In this document: positions 27,209 through 36,151 of the stretch, one piece after another
Numbering within the stretch: the first letter of the stretch is position 1
Layout: every line of letters starts with the position of its first letter
Assembly: GCF_007990525.1 (NCBI RefSeq)
Contig: NZ_AP019823.1
Location: forward strand, 248,001 to 312,000
Source of the DNA: Leptotrichia hofstadii
GTDB taxonomy: Bacteria; Fusobacteriota; Fusobacteriia; Fusobacteriales; Leptotrichiaceae
DNA: 64,000 nucleotides
Reading direction: 5' to 3'
Notes under the pieces: generated by a model
The model's database searches: none
Told to the model about the DNA's origin: nothing
Seen by the model: only the letters and a program-made list of their open reading frames with translations
Position numbers and translations under genes: made by a program

Positions 27209-27979
27209 TTATAAGATTTCAACTTCAAATTCATCAAATCCCTTTTTATAGTTTTCTAAAAAATCTTTTTTATCTTTTTCACAAATAAATATATCAAAAT
27301 TCGATAAATTGCTAAATTTATAATTTCCCAAAATTCCTAATTTTCTATATTCAGTAGCTAAAAAAATCTTTTTGGAAATATTCATTATTTCTTTTTTTGT
27401 ATTTCCGTCATTTGCTTCAAAATTCATTACTTTTCCAGCTTCCAGATCAATCCCGGCGCTTCCGATGAAAGATTTGTCAACATTATATTTTTTTATGTAG
27501 TTAATTGCCTCAATTCCCACATTTCCTCCGATTTCCTTATTGTACTCTCCACCAATCATAATAATAGTTACTTTTGAATTTTTATTGAAGTGAGTGGTAA
27601 TGCTAGGCATGTTCGTTATGAGGGTTATTTCTTTTGAGGAATTTGCAAGGTATTCGGCGGCGATGTAATTTATGCTTGTAATGTCAAAAAATATTGTTTC
27701 GCCATCTTCAATATTGTCAATGATTTTTCTGGCAATAATCTCCTTGTGTGCTGTCCTGTTGATGATTCTTTCCTCAAGAGTGCTTGTGTGAGCGAGTTCC
27801 TGCAGCAGAATAGCTCCTCCGTGGGTTCTTTTCAGCCTTCCTTCCTGTTCCAGCCTTTTCAGGTTTTTTCTTATGATAACTTCTGAAACATTGAATTTTT
27901 TGGCCAAGTCAGTAACTTTTACTTTTTTCTCACTTTTTAAAATTTCCAGTATTTTTTCCAGTCTTTCATCTAAAAACAT
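27209..27979 (-). CDS. DeoR family transcriptional regulator
   Basis: A 256-residue sugar-metabolism type repressor. The N-terminal helix-turn-helix is seen in RLEKILEILKSEKKVKVTDLAKKFNVSEVIIRKNLKRLEQEGRLKRTHGGAIL. The C-terminal DeoRC effector domain includes FFDITSINYIAAEYLA, ITNMPSITTHF, IMIGGEYNKEIGGNVG and SFIGSAGIDLEAG, where phosphorylated sugars bind in relatives. No sugar operon is adjacent: it is alone between cutC and a MITE-like repeat, so its target cannot be inferred here. Confidence 0.9.
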   Translation of the reverse strand: MFLDERLEKILEILKSEKKVKVTDLAKKFNVSEVIIRKNLKRLEQEGRLKRTHGGAILLQELAHTSTLEERIINRTAHKEIIARKIIDNIEDGETIFFDITSINYIAAEYLANSSKEITLITNMPSITTHFNKNSKVTIIMIGGEYNKEIGGNVGIEAINYIKKYNVDKSFIGSAGIDLEAGKVMNFEANDGNTKKEIMNISKKIFLATEYRKLGILGNYKFSNLSNFDIFICEKDKKDFLENYKKGFDEFEVEIL

Positions 27980-28017
27980 GTTAAATCTCCAATATTTGTT
28001 ATAAATTAATAAAGCGG

Positions 28018-28216
28018 CTTTATACTAAACCCCGTTTAAAAAATAGAAATAAAATTCTATAAGAAGAATATCTTATATGAATACTTAATGATAAAATTCA
28101 ATTAAAGGCTATTATATATAATTAATAAGCAAGCATAACAGCATATCTTGTAAAAAATGGCTTTAATTTCATGGATTTTTTGATTTCTGCTATTTAAACA
28201 GGATTTAATATTAAAA
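28018..28216. repeat. MITE-like element, family 2 copy A
   Basis: About 200 bases bounded by imperfect terminal inverted repeats: TACTAAACCCCGTTTAAAAA at the left and, on the other strand, TATTAAATCCTGTTTAAATA at the right. Internal text such as GGCTTTAATTTCATG and TTTCTGCTATTTAAA recurs in the copy at 54232-54452. No transposase inside. Fills the gap between the DeoR gene and the aminopeptidase. Confidence 0.65.
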
Positions 28217-28261
28217 CTAAAAAAATATATAAGGGAAATCAATGCCCTTGCATTAATGATT

Positions 28262-29497
28262 TTAAAATGCCCAATTTCCTTTTCTAAACACAGGAACTCT
28301 TGTCCCATCTTCCAAAATTCCGTCAATATCCATTTCCGCATCGCCAATCATAAAGTCAACGTGGGAAATAGACTGATTAATGTGAGCTTTCTCCAATTCT
28401 TCTTCAGTCATTTTTGTACCATCTTTTAGGGTAGTTGGATATGCAGCGCCCAATGCCAGATGGTTTGAGGCGTTTTCATCAAACAATGTCTGGTAATAAA
28501 GAAGCCCAGAGTTAGAAATAGGGGAGTCGTTCGGCACAAGGGCAACTTCTCCAATTCGTCTCGAACCTTCATCAGTATCAAGCAGCTGCTTCAAAATCTC
28601 ATATCCTTGCTCCGCTTCAAAATCCACAACTTTTCCATCCTTAAAAGTCAATTTGAAGTTATCAATAATGTTCCCTTGATAAGAAAGCGGCTTTTTATTT
28701 GAAACATAACCATCTGCACGGTCTCTGTCTCCAGCCGTAAATACTTCTTCTGTCGGCATATTTGGCAAGAAATCCGCTCCTTTTGCATTTTTACTTCCAG
28801 CCGCTACCCAAATGTGATTTTTAGGAAGTCCTACTGTCAAGTCAGTACCTTTTGAAGTATAGTGAAGCGCTACAAAGTTTTTATTGTTCAAAAATTCAGC
28901 TTTTTCAGTCAAGTTTTGCCTATGATCCTCCCAAGCCTTAACCGGATCAGCTTTATCAATTCTTACAGTTTTTAATATTGCATCAAGCAGTTTTTCCTGT
29001 GCAATATCAGTATTTGCTTCATCTGGGAATACAAGTTTTGCCCAGTCTGCCGAAGGATAGCTTGCGATTGTCCAAGAATTTACATCTGTCATAATGCATG
29101 TTCTGTAATGTTTATAGGCTTCCCCAGCATTTTTTGTCAATGCTCCCAGCTTTTCAGCATCAATTCCAGCAAATAAATTTGGAGAACTGCTTAAAATGTG
29201 TATAAATACGACATTATTATCAAGATAATCATTTCTTTCGTCAATTGCCCATTGTGGGATGTGTGAATAGACTTCTTTCGATTGATATTCAGCATGAAGT
29301 CTTGATAATTTGTCATCTGTCAATTTAACATGAACATCACTTGCTCCCACTTGATAAGCTAATTCTGTAACCTTATAGACTAACGGTAAAGCATCAGTTG
29401 TACAGTTTACCCAGACTTTCTGCCCTTTCTGTACATTTGCCCCAATTTTTACAATTACCTCGGCATATTTATTTAATTTTTCTTCAAAGTTGTTCAT
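28262..29497 (-). CDS. pepS: M29 family aminopeptidase (PepS/AmpS type)
   Basis: A 411-residue metalloaminopeptidase of the thermophilic aminopeptidase family M29. It opens with NFEEKLNKYAEVIVKIGANVQKGQKVWVNC, then shows GTDLTVGLPKNHIW, NMPTEEVFTAGDRDRADGYV (conserved E ligands), EVALVPNDSPISNSGLLYYQTLFDENASNHLALG with the metal-site Glu and His, and ends HVDFMIGDAEMDIDGI. No signal peptide, so cytosolic. It is last in a five-gene minus-strand series starting at the thioredoxin gene; a weak CCCTT-type hairpin follows. Confidence 0.93.
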   Translation of the reverse strand: MNNFEEKLNKYAEVIVKIGANVQKGQKVWVNCTTDALPLVYKVTELAYQVGASDVHVKLTDDKLSRLHAEYQSKEVYSHIPQWAIDERNDYLDNNVVFIHILSSSPNLFAGIDAEKLGALTKNAGEAYKHYRTCIMTDVNSWTIASYPSADWAKLVFPDEANTDIAQEKLLDAILKTVRIDKADPVKAWEDHRQNLTEKAEFLNNKNFVALHYTSKGTDLTVGLPKNHIWVAAGSKNAKGADFLPNMPTEEVFTAGDRDRADGYVSNKKPLSYQGNIIDNFKLTFKDGKVVDFEAEQGYEILKQLLDTDEGSRRIGEVALVPNDSPISNSGLLYYQTLFDENASNHLALGAAYPTTLKDGTKMTEEELEKAHINQSISHVDFMIGDAEMDIDGILEDGTRVPVFRKGNWAF

Positions 29498-29526
29498 TTT
29501 TATTTCTTTCCTTTCAAAATTTTTTA

Positions 29527-30132
29527 CTATTCATATTTAAGAGCATACCCAAAATCTAACGATATTGCTGCTCCGCTTAACATAATATTATCTCTATAAT
29601 GCTTAGCAGGGCTGGAGTATGTTCTTTTTGCCTTTGCTGATGTGCTGGCACTTAAACCGACTGAAAATCTTTCTTTTCTAACTCCAATACCAAAAGCGGC
29701 ATATCCAGTCAGAGGTCTGGCTTTTATTTTTCCAGTACCTCCATTGCTGTCAGTCCATTTTACGCTCCCATTTCTAAGTGCAAAACCTAATGAAAGTTTT
29801 GTGTATACTCCGTTATCTGTACCAGTTCCGAATATTAAATAAAATGGTATGGAAACTAAATTTCCAGAATTGCTGTTTATACCGTTTCCCTTAACTTTCA
29901 AAGAGTTATATGTTATTCCTGTTCCTAAACCCATTACAGCATCGCCATCAATTCCAGATATTCCTTCGGCTGCAATTTTAACACCGCTTCCCAGTGCATA
30001 CTTCCCAGCTTTTTGCTGATTACTTTCACTTTTTGGTTTAGCATAAATAGGACTTACAATAATCTCGCCTCTCTCTCCATATGCCATAGCAAGCGGCGTT
30101 AATAACATAAACATCAAAAATAATTTTTTCAT
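29527..30132 (-). CDS. Small outer membrane beta-barrel-like protein
   Basis: A 201-residue exported protein. The signal peptide is MKKLFLMFMLLTPLAMAYG, cleaved near AYG-ER. The mature part has alternating Gly/aromatic strands (GLGTGITYNSLKV, VYTKLSLGFALRNG, FGIGVRKERFSVGLS) and ends with an aromatic-rich strand (ISLDFGYALKYE), typical of an eight-strand barrel, though the last residue is Glu rather than Phe. It recalls the outer membrane insertion signal or OmpW/adhesin-like barrels; I cannot name a family. It lies 29 bases before the aminopeptidase gene. Confidence 0.7.
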   Translation of the reverse strand: MKKLFLMFMLLTPLAMAYGERGEIIVSPIYAKPKSESNQQKAGKYALGSGVKIAAEGISGIDGDAVMGLGTGITYNSLKVKGNGINSNSGNLVSIPFYLIFGTGTDNGVYTKLSLGFALRNGSVKWTDSNGGTGKIKARPLTGYAAFGIGVRKERFSVGLSASTSAKAKRTYSSPAKHYRDNIMLSGAAISLDFGYALKYE

Positions 30133-30169
30133 AAAAAGTTCTCCTTGTATAATACTATATTTTTATTTA

Positions 30170-31195
30170 TTATTGATAAAAGATTTTCATTTTCTCGTTT
30201 TTCTCATTATCTTTATAAAATTGTAAGTCATGATATTTTTCGGATTCAAAAATATATAGTTCATCATTATCTGAATAAGAATTATTACTTTTTAGTTTTT
30301 TTAGTCCTTTATAGAAAATTTTTGTATATGTTTTTGTCTTTTTTAAATATAATTTATAATTATCAATATCCAGTTTTTCATTTTCAATCTCCGAATCTTT
30401 TATTTTCTCAGCTTGAGATATTGCTAATTTAAGATCTTTTTCTAGCATTTTCAGTTGATTTATAAAGTTATTATTTTTTTCTTCTTTAAAAACCAAAAGA
30501 TTATCAATTTTTTTATTAATTAAAGAAATGATAAATTTTATTCGGAAAATATTATATGCGGCAGTTTGTCCACTATTTTTTAAATTATTTAGTAAATATT
30601 TTGCCGAGAGGGACTCTAAATTTTGAAATTCTGATACAAGACTACTGTCATAATAACTGTATGACATAAGAATTTCTTCGTATTCTTTGTCTAAAATTTT
30701 ACCTTTCTGAAAATTATCTTTTTTATATTCGTTACTTTTATAATAATTCTCAATTTCTTTCATTTTTGAAATTTTCTTTTCAGAATACTCAAAATATTCA
30801 TTTAATGGTTTTTCAAAGTCTTTTAGGATACTGTTGTTTTGAATCATGTTTTTTAAATATTCTTTCGTTTCAAAATATTCTTTTTCTATTGGAGTTACTG
30901 GGTATTTTTCCACAAGTTCTCGTATATTTATTTCTGAAGGAATAAAAAACTCTTCTTTTTCACCTCTTTTTATCCTAAAATACATGCTATATTTTGAATC
31001 ATATTCAGAGAATACATCATCATACGAATTAATAGTTTTTAATACCCCTAAAAATGGCGACATATTCTGAAGTTTTTCAAATTTTACCTTTTCTTCTTCA
31101 GTCATTTTATCAGATTGAGTTTCTTTTAAATTAGAACCATTATTGCAGCTAAAAATAAAAATAGCTGTAAAAATTAACAAAAAAATTTTTTTCAT
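30170..31195 (-). CDS. Lipoprotein, DUF3829-like
   Basis: A 341-residue lipoprotein: the signal MKKIFLLIFTAIFIFSC ends in a lipobox Cys17, so the mature protein is lipid-anchored. The rest is mostly helical, Lys/Glu-rich, with a region (ISKMKEIENYYKSNEYKKDNF and the following DKEYEEILMSY) that resembles DUF3829 lipoproteins such as YiiG, in which a Tyr-rich helical bundle is typical. The match is by eye only. Function unknown. It lies 18 bases after galE. Confidence 0.65.
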   Translation of the reverse strand: MKKIFLLIFTAIFIFSCNNGSNLKETQSDKMTEEEKVKFEKLQNMSPFLGVLKTINSYDDVFSEYDSKYSMYFRIKRGEKEEFFIPSEINIRELVEKYPVTPIEKEYFETKEYLKNMIQNNSILKDFEKPLNEYFEYSEKKISKMKEIENYYKSNEYKKDNFQKGKILDKEYEEILMSYSYYDSSLVSEFQNLESLSAKYLLNNLKNSGQTAAYNIFRIKFIISLINKKIDNLLVFKEEKNNNFINQLKMLEKDLKLAISQAEKIKDSEIENEKLDIDNYKLYLKKTKTYTKIFYKGLKKLKSNNSYSDNDELYIFESEKYHDLQFYKDNEKNEKMKIFYQ

Positions 31196-31213
31196 AGTAT
31201 CTCCGTAAAAAAA

Positions 31214-32233
31214 TTAGTCTTCAAATCCATTTGGATTTTTTTTCTGCCAGTTCCAGGAATCTCTGCACATATCTTCGATAGTATATTTTGCTTCCCAGTT
31301 TAATAATTTTTTGGCTTTTGAGGCATCGGCATAGGAAACGGCAATATCTCCTGCTCTACGGCCGTCAATTACATACGGGATAGTTTTTCCAACGGCTTTT
31401 TCAAAGTTTTTTAGAATTTCAAGGACGCTGTAACCTTTTTCACTTCCCAGGTTTATTGCTTCAAATCCAATATTTCCGCTAAATAAATAGTTTATCGCAG
31501 CCGAATGTCCTGCCGCCAAGTCGTTTACATGGACAAAATCTCTTATGCAAGTTCCGTCAGGAGTGTCATAATCATTTCCAAAAACGTGCAGTTTTTCCAG
31601 TTTTCCTACTGCCACCTGAGTTATGTAAGGGGCAAGGTTGTTTGGAATGCCGTTTGGGTCTTCTCCGATTCTTCCACTTTCGTGAGCCCCTAATGGATTA
31701 AAGTATCTAAGGGCAATAATATTCCAGGAATCATCAGAAGTTGCCAAATCAACTAAAATATTTTCAATCATCAGTTTTGTACGTCCATAAGGATTTGTCG
31801 CACCCATTGGATCGCCTTCGACTAAAGGCATTTTTTCAGGAATACCGTAAACAGTGGCAGAAGAGCTGAATACAATATTTTTTACATCAAATTCCTTCAT
31901 CACTTCAAGTAAAGTAATCATACCAAATAAATTATTTTCATAGTACATAAGTGGTTTTTCCACAGATTCCCCAACAGCCTTAAATCCTGCAAAGTTAATT
32001 ACAGCATCAATTTTGTTTTCACTAAAGATTTTTCTCAAGCCTTTCTTATTTTTTATATCAAGCTCATAAAAAGATATTTTCGTTCCAGAAAGTTCTTCTA
32101 AAATTGAAATAACCTTTCTGCTTGAATTACTAAAATCATCAGCTATAATCGGATGAAATCCTTTCTTTATCAAGTCTAAAACAGTGTGAGAGCCGATATA
32201 TCCAGCTCCTCCTGGGACTAAAACTGTCTTCAT
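31214..32233 (-). CDS. galE: UDP-glucose 4-epimerase
   Basis: Interconverts UDP-glucose and UDP-galactose, feeding galactose use and surface polysaccharides. A short-chain dehydrogenase fold is shown by the NAD motif GGAGYIGSHTVLDL at the N-terminus, NFAGFKAVGESVEKPL, FSSSATVYG, the catalytic YGRTK (YxxxK), NPLGAHESGRIGEDP and RDFVHVNDLAAGH. Length of 339 is standard. AAGGAAG precedes the ATG. It follows thioredoxin in the same minus-strand series. Confidence 0.95.
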   Translation of the reverse strand: MKTVLVPGGAGYIGSHTVLDLIKKGFHPIIADDFSNSSRKVISILEELSGTKISFYELDIKNKKGLRKIFSENKIDAVINFAGFKAVGESVEKPLMYYENNLFGMITLLEVMKEFDVKNIVFSSSATVYGIPEKMPLVEGDPMGATNPYGRTKLMIENILVDLATSDDSWNIIALRYFNPLGAHESGRIGEDPNGIPNNLAPYITQVAVGKLEKLHVFGNDYDTPDGTCIRDFVHVNDLAAGHSAAINYLFSGNIGFEAINLGSEKGYSVLEILKNFEKAVGKTIPYVIDGRRAGDIAVSYADASKAKKLLNWEAKYTIEDMCRDSWNWQKKNPNGFED

Positions 32234-32300
32234 AAAAACATCACTTCCTTCTAAAATTTTATATTTCCATATCTAAAAAGCAAATTTTAAAATTATCAAA

Positions 32301-32618
32301 TTAACTATGTAAATTAATTTTTTCCATAATTTCATCAAAAGTTTGAAATCCATTCAAAGTTTCTACAATTTCTCCATCCTTAAAAAGAACAAGCATAGGA
32401 AGTCCTCTTATCTTAAATTTAGTTCCAAACTCAGGGTAATCGTCAACATCAACTCTGACAATCGTGCACTCGGAACTGCTGGCCACCTCAGCAAGAACCT
32501 TTTCAAGCATTTGGCAAGGTCCGCACCAGATGGCATAAAAATCCACAAGTGTAAGTCCAGTATGCGAAATTATTTCATTTTCAAAGTCTTCTCCAGCATA
32601 ATTGATGATTTTACTCAT
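32301..32618 (-). CDS. trxA: Thioredoxin
   Basis: A 105-residue thioredoxin with the redox-active WCGPCQ motif (about residues 31-36), LVDFYAIWC before it, VDVDDYPEFGTKFKIRGLPMLVLF with the cis-Pro after it, and a Gly near the C-terminus. It lacks an export signal, so it serves cytosolic disulfide reduction. AGAGGTG precedes the ATG. It heads the minus-strand series that continues with galE. Thioredoxin reductase is not adjacent. Confidence 0.94.
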   Translation of the reverse strand: MSKIINYAGEDFENEIISHTGLTLVDFYAIWCGPCQMLEKVLAEVASSSECTIVRVDVDDYPEFGTKFKIRGLPMLVLFKDGEIVETLNGFQTFDEIMEKINLHS

Positions 32619-32710
32619 ATTTTCACCTCTTAATTTTTATAAATTTATATTTTTCATTATTATACCAATTTTAATTAGTTTGTGCAATTTTATTTTTTCT
32701 ATCAGAAAAA

Positions 32711-32842
32711 TTGATTTCTATTGTTTGGAAAGGTATAATATGGTAAAATTAAGAAAGATAGGAAAATTTTTTATCAACAAAAATATTTTGATTATCAAAA
32801 TAAAAAAATTTAATTGTAAAAAGTGCAAAAACATTATATAAT
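32711..32842 (+). promoter_or_regulatory. Two tandem promoters before the unknown gene at 32874
   Basis: P1: TTGATT (32711-32716), 17 bases, TATAAT (32734-32739). P2: TTGTAA (32814-32819), 17 bases, TATAAT (32837-32842). Both face right, away from the divergent trx gene. Confidence 0.6.
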
Positions 32843-32873
32843 TAATTAAAAAACAATAATAAAGGAGGTTTTT

Positions 32874-33341
32874 ATGTTTGAAAAATTTCGGCTGAAAAAG
32901 TTATCAAAGGTTATACAGTCGGTTATACTGAATCTTTTTGGACAGTTTGGGAAAAACGGATGTTTTGACACTTTTTCTAAAATAAATTTTTTAAATATTG
33001 AAAATGTTGCTTTATTATATAAAAAAAATAAAAATATTATACTAGGAAAAAGTGACGAATTTCTTAAATTACTGGATAAGTATATTTCCAATTCAGGCAT
33101 GGACTTGTCTTTTCTGGAAAATGTCGATTTGAAAAAACTCATAGAAAATTTTGAGAGGCTCTGTTCCAACGGATATATAAACTTTATTGAAAATGATATA
33201 AGAAAAAAAATAATTGAAAAAATTACAAAGCTCATAAATATTTTGCCAAAGCTGCATTTTTGCAGCGTTATATTGAATTATACTTCAATAAGTAAAAATA
33301 TAAAAATTGGCAGAGCTCCGCCATATAATTTTTACAAGTAA
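32874..33341 (+). CDS. Unknown helical protein
   Basis: A 155-residue protein with no recognised family, export signal or clear membrane span. AAAGGAGG lies at good spacing before the ATG, and two promoters precede it, so expression seems real. The sequence is Lys/Ile/Asn/Phe-rich and mostly helical, beginning MFEKFRLKKLSKVIQSV, with three cysteines. It is separate from the next gene, which has its own ribosome site and TTG start at 33388. Confidence 0.6.
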   Translation: MFEKFRLKKLSKVIQSVILNLFGQFGKNGCFDTFSKINFLNIENVALLYKKNKNIILGKSDEFLKLLDKYISNSGMDLSFLENVDLKKLIENFERLCSNGYINFIENDIRKKIIEKITKLINILPKLHFCSVILNYTSISKNIKIGRAPPYNFYK

Positions 33342-33387
33342 TTATGCAGTAATTATCTATAAAAATTATAAATTGGAGGAAATCAAA

Positions 33388-34536
33388 TTGAATGAAATAA
33401 CAGAAATTAAAGAAGAAATTCTGGAAGAATCGAAGGGGAAAAGTAAAATAGAACTAAAGGGAATAAAAATTGGGAAATATTTTATTGAAAAGCCGATAGT
33501 TCAAGGTGGAATGGGTGTTGGAATCAGCTGGGACCAGCTTGCTGGAAATGTAGCTAAAAATGGATGCCTTGGAACAATAAGCGCCATCTGTACTGGATAC
33601 TACCAAAATATGAGATTCGTAAAAAAAGCCGTAAATGGTCGTCCTCTTGGGACAGAAAATGCCTACAACCGTGAAGCACTTTTTGAAATATTTAAAAATG
33701 CAAGAAAAATTTGTGGAGATAAACCGCTTGCGTGCAATATTCTTCATGCAATAAATGATTATGAGAGAGTGGTAAAGGATGCTCTTGAGGCTGGGGCAAA
33801 TATTATTGTTACAGGAGCAGGGCTTCCGTTGGAACTTCCAAGGCTTGTAAAGGATTATCCGGATGTGGAAATCGTGCCGATAGTTTCATCAGCCAGAGCT
33901 TTGAAAATAATCTGCAAAAAATGGAAAGCTGCTGGGAGAATGCCGGGAGCTGTAATTGTGGAAGGGCCAAAAAGTGGTGGACATCAAGGTGCAAAATATG
34001 AAGAATTATTTGCTCCTGAACATCAGCTGGAAGCGATTTTGCCGCCAATTAAGGAGGAACGTGATAAATGGGGAGATTTTCCTATTATAGCGGCAGGTGG
34101 AATATGGGACAATAACGATATAAAAAATATTATGGCGCTTGGAGCCGATGCCGTTCAAATGGGGACAAGATTTATCGGAACTTACGAATGTGATGCAAGC
34201 GATGTTCTAAAACAGGTTCTGCTCGATGCAAAAGAAGAGGACATAGTAATTGTAAGTTCGCCAGTTGGCTATCCAGGACGTGCTGTAAAAACGAACTTAG
34301 TTCAGACGTTGGAGCCAAATACAAAGAAAATAAAATGTATAAGCAACTGTGTATTTCCGTGTGAACGTGGAAAAGGTGCAAATAGAGTGGGATACTGTAT
34401 TGCAGACAGCTTAGGAGATGCCTATTTAGGTAGGCTTCAAAGTGGATTGTTCTTCTCGGGAGCTAACGGATGGAGATTAAAGGAAATAGTGCATGTAAAA
34501 GATCTGATAGATGAGCTTATGACGGAGATTGATTAA
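33388..34536 (+). CDS. Nitronate monooxygenase / FabK-like FMN enzyme
   Basis: A 382-residue TIM-barrel flavoenzyme of the 2-nitropropane dioxygenase superfamily, which includes nitronate monooxygenases and the enoyl-ACP reductase FabK. Visible are IEKPIVQGGMGVGIS, ANIIVTGAGLPLELP, VEGPKSGGHQGAK (with the conserved His), PIIAAGGIWDNNDI and LGADAVQMGTRFI, which bind FMN phosphate. Near the C-terminus is a four-Cys pattern (C317, C321, C325, C337) ending GYCIAD. The TTG at 33388 follows GGAGGA at eight bases; the open frame upstream has no ribosome site and overlaps the preceding gene. No fatty-acid genes are nearby, so FabK function is not supported. Confidence 0.82.
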   Translation: MNEITEIKEEILEESKGKSKIELKGIKIGKYFIEKPIVQGGMGVGISWDQLAGNVAKNGCLGTISAICTGYYQNMRFVKKAVNGRPLGTENAYNREALFEIFKNARKICGDKPLACNILHAINDYERVVKDALEAGANIIVTGAGLPLELPRLVKDYPDVEIVPIVSSARALKIICKKWKAAGRMPGAVIVEGPKSGGHQGAKYEELFAPEHQLEAILPPIKEERDKWGDFPIIAAGGIWDNNDIKNIMALGADAVQMGTRFIGTYECDASDVLKQVLLDAKEEDIVIVSSPVGYPGRAVKTNLVQTLEPNTKKIKCISNCVFPCERGKGANRVGYCIADSLGDAYLGRLQSGLFFSGANGWRLKEIVHVKDLIDELMTEID

Positions 34537-34556
34537 GAGTATAATAAAAATCAGGA

Positions 34557-34591
34557 ACAAGGGGCGAATACAGGGAAATCCCCTTGTTTTC
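34557..34591 (+). terminator. Terminator after the nitronate monooxygenase gene
   Basis: ACAAGGGG (34557-34564) pairs with CCCCTTGT (34580-34587), followed by TTTTC. Confidence 0.75.
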
Positions 34592-34756
34592 TACTTATTT
34601 TAATGAAACGGATATAGATTTTGAATTTCGTTTTTAAGCAGTTTTGCCATATTTGAGTCTTGCAGAAAATTTGTGCATTGAATCTGTTTTATCTTTTACT
34701 GGAAGATTGAAATATGGCGGTATAGACACTCGTAAAACAAAAATAAAAAACAGAAA

Positions 34757-36151
34757 ATGGAGAAAAAAATGACTAGAAACATAAGTATAAAAAGGGTAAT
34801 AAACATTCTTATGAACAAAGATGCCGATGAAACCGAAGATAATAAAGGAAGAAAAGTCAGAAAAAATGAAAAGCGTGAGCCGATGAAACCTAGGACAAAA
34901 AATACAGAACTAAAGGAACTTCAGGATTCAGAACTTTTATATGTGCCTCTTTCACAGCATATAGGAAGTCCTGCAATTCCAGTGGTGGAAATAGGTGATT
35001 ATGTAAAAAAATATGAAAAGATTGGGGAATCTTCAGGGGTTATTTCGGCTAATATACATTCGCCTGTTTCGGGGGACATCGCTGATATTGTGGAACATTC
35101 ACTTCCAAATGGAAATAAAGTGAAAACCGTCATAATTGCAAATGATTTTCAGAATAAGCAGGAAAAACTTGTCAAAAGGGAACTGAATGATTTAAAGCTA
35201 ATCAAGAAGGAAGAAATTTTCAGCATAATAAAGGAAGCCGGAATTGTAGGGCTTGGAGGAGCTCAGTTTCCAACACATGTAAAGTATGACATAAAATTCA
35301 GGAAAGTAGACACGCTTATAATAAATGGAGCTGAATGCGAGCCATACTTAACTTCAGATTATTCTGTCATGAAAAATCATACGAAGGAAATAATTAATGG
35401 GCTGAAAGTCATACAAAAGCTCTTAAATCCTAAAGAAGTTGTAATTGGAATAGAAGAGGAAAACAGGGAGCTTGTGGAAGTGGTTGAGGAAATGGGAAGA
35501 AAGGAAAAATTTCAAATAAAAGTAAAGCTTCTTCCTACAATTTATCCACAGGGGAGTGAATTACAGCTAATAAACACGGTTACAGGGATAAAGGTGCGAA
35601 AAGGGGAGCTTCCTTTGGAAAAAGGCGTTGTTGTAAGTAATGTAAGCACAGTCAAGGCAATCTATGATGCATTTTTTGAAGGGAAACCGCTTATTGAAAG
35701 AGTAGTTACAATTTCTGGAGAGGAAGCAAGGAATATTGGAAATTACAGGATAAAATTCGGCACACCGCTTTACCATATTGTAAAGCAGCTGAAAATTACG
35801 AATGAGGAAAAGGTAATTTTTGGAGGGCCTATGATGGGGATAGAGGTATTTGATTCGAGAGTGCCTGTAATAAAAGGAACTTCAGGAATATTATTTTTAA
35901 GCACGGAGGAAATCGAAAGAAATAACTGTATTTCGTGTGGATACTGTGTTGAAGCCTGCCCAATGAATCTTATGCCATTTGAATTTGCAGATTATTATGA
36001 AAAGGGAAAATATGAAAAAATGGTAAAAGCTAACATTCAGAACTGTATTGAGTGCGGAGCATGTGAATTTGTCTGTCCGTCCAGAGTTCCTCTAATGGAG
36101 AGCATAAAGACCGGAAAGGCAGTTCTTTCAGAAATGGGGGAAAACAGGTAA
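34757..36151 (+). CDS. rnfC: Electron transport complex subunit RnfC
   Basis: The NADH-side subunit of Rnf, which couples ferredoxin-NAD electron transfer to ion pumping. The 464-residue protein shows a biotinyl/lipoyl-like N-terminal part (GDYVKKYEKIGESSGVISANIHSPVSG), the NADH/FMN-binding region GLGGAQFPTHVKY and NGAECEPYLTSDY, the SLBB-type region, and two ferredoxin-like clusters CISCGYCVEACP and CIECGACEFVCP for two [4Fe-4S] centres. A charged leader of about 50 residues precedes the core. The stop overlaps or abuts the rnfD start (36151). rnfG, rnfE, rnfA and rnfB do not follow. Confidence 0.9.
   Translation: MEKKMTRNISIKRVINILMNKDADETEDNKGRKVRKNEKREPMKPRTKNTELKELQDSELLYVPLSQHIGSPAIPVVEIGDYVKKYEKIGESSGVISANIHSPVSGDIADIVEHSLPNGNKVKTVIIANDFQNKQEKLVKRELNDLKLIKKEEIFSIIKEAGIVGLGGAQFPTHVKYDIKFRKVDTLIINGAECEPYLTSDYSVMKNHTKEIINGLKVIQKLLNPKEVVIGIEEENRELVEVVEEMGRKEKFQIKVKLLPTIYPQGSELQLINTVTGIKVRKGELPLEKGVVVSNVSTVKAIYDAFFEGKPLIERVVTISGEEARNIGNYRIKFGTPLYHIVKQLKITNEEKVIFGGPMMGIEVFDSRVPVIKGTSGILFLSTEEIERNNCISCGYCVEACPMNLMPFEFADYYEKGKYEKMVKANIQNCIECGACEFVCPSRVPLMESIKTGKAVLSEMGENR

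Noticed and set aside
28102-28347. Minus-strand open frame of 81 codons overlapping the aminopeptidase end
   Set aside because: It is out of frame with the aminopeptidase and mostly lies in the MITE-like repeat; no ribosome site.
32874-34536. Frameshift splitting one gene into the 32874 and 33388 genes
   Set aside because: The downstream protein is complete from its TTG start, which has its own GGAGGA site, and the upstream protein shows no flavoenzyme homology.
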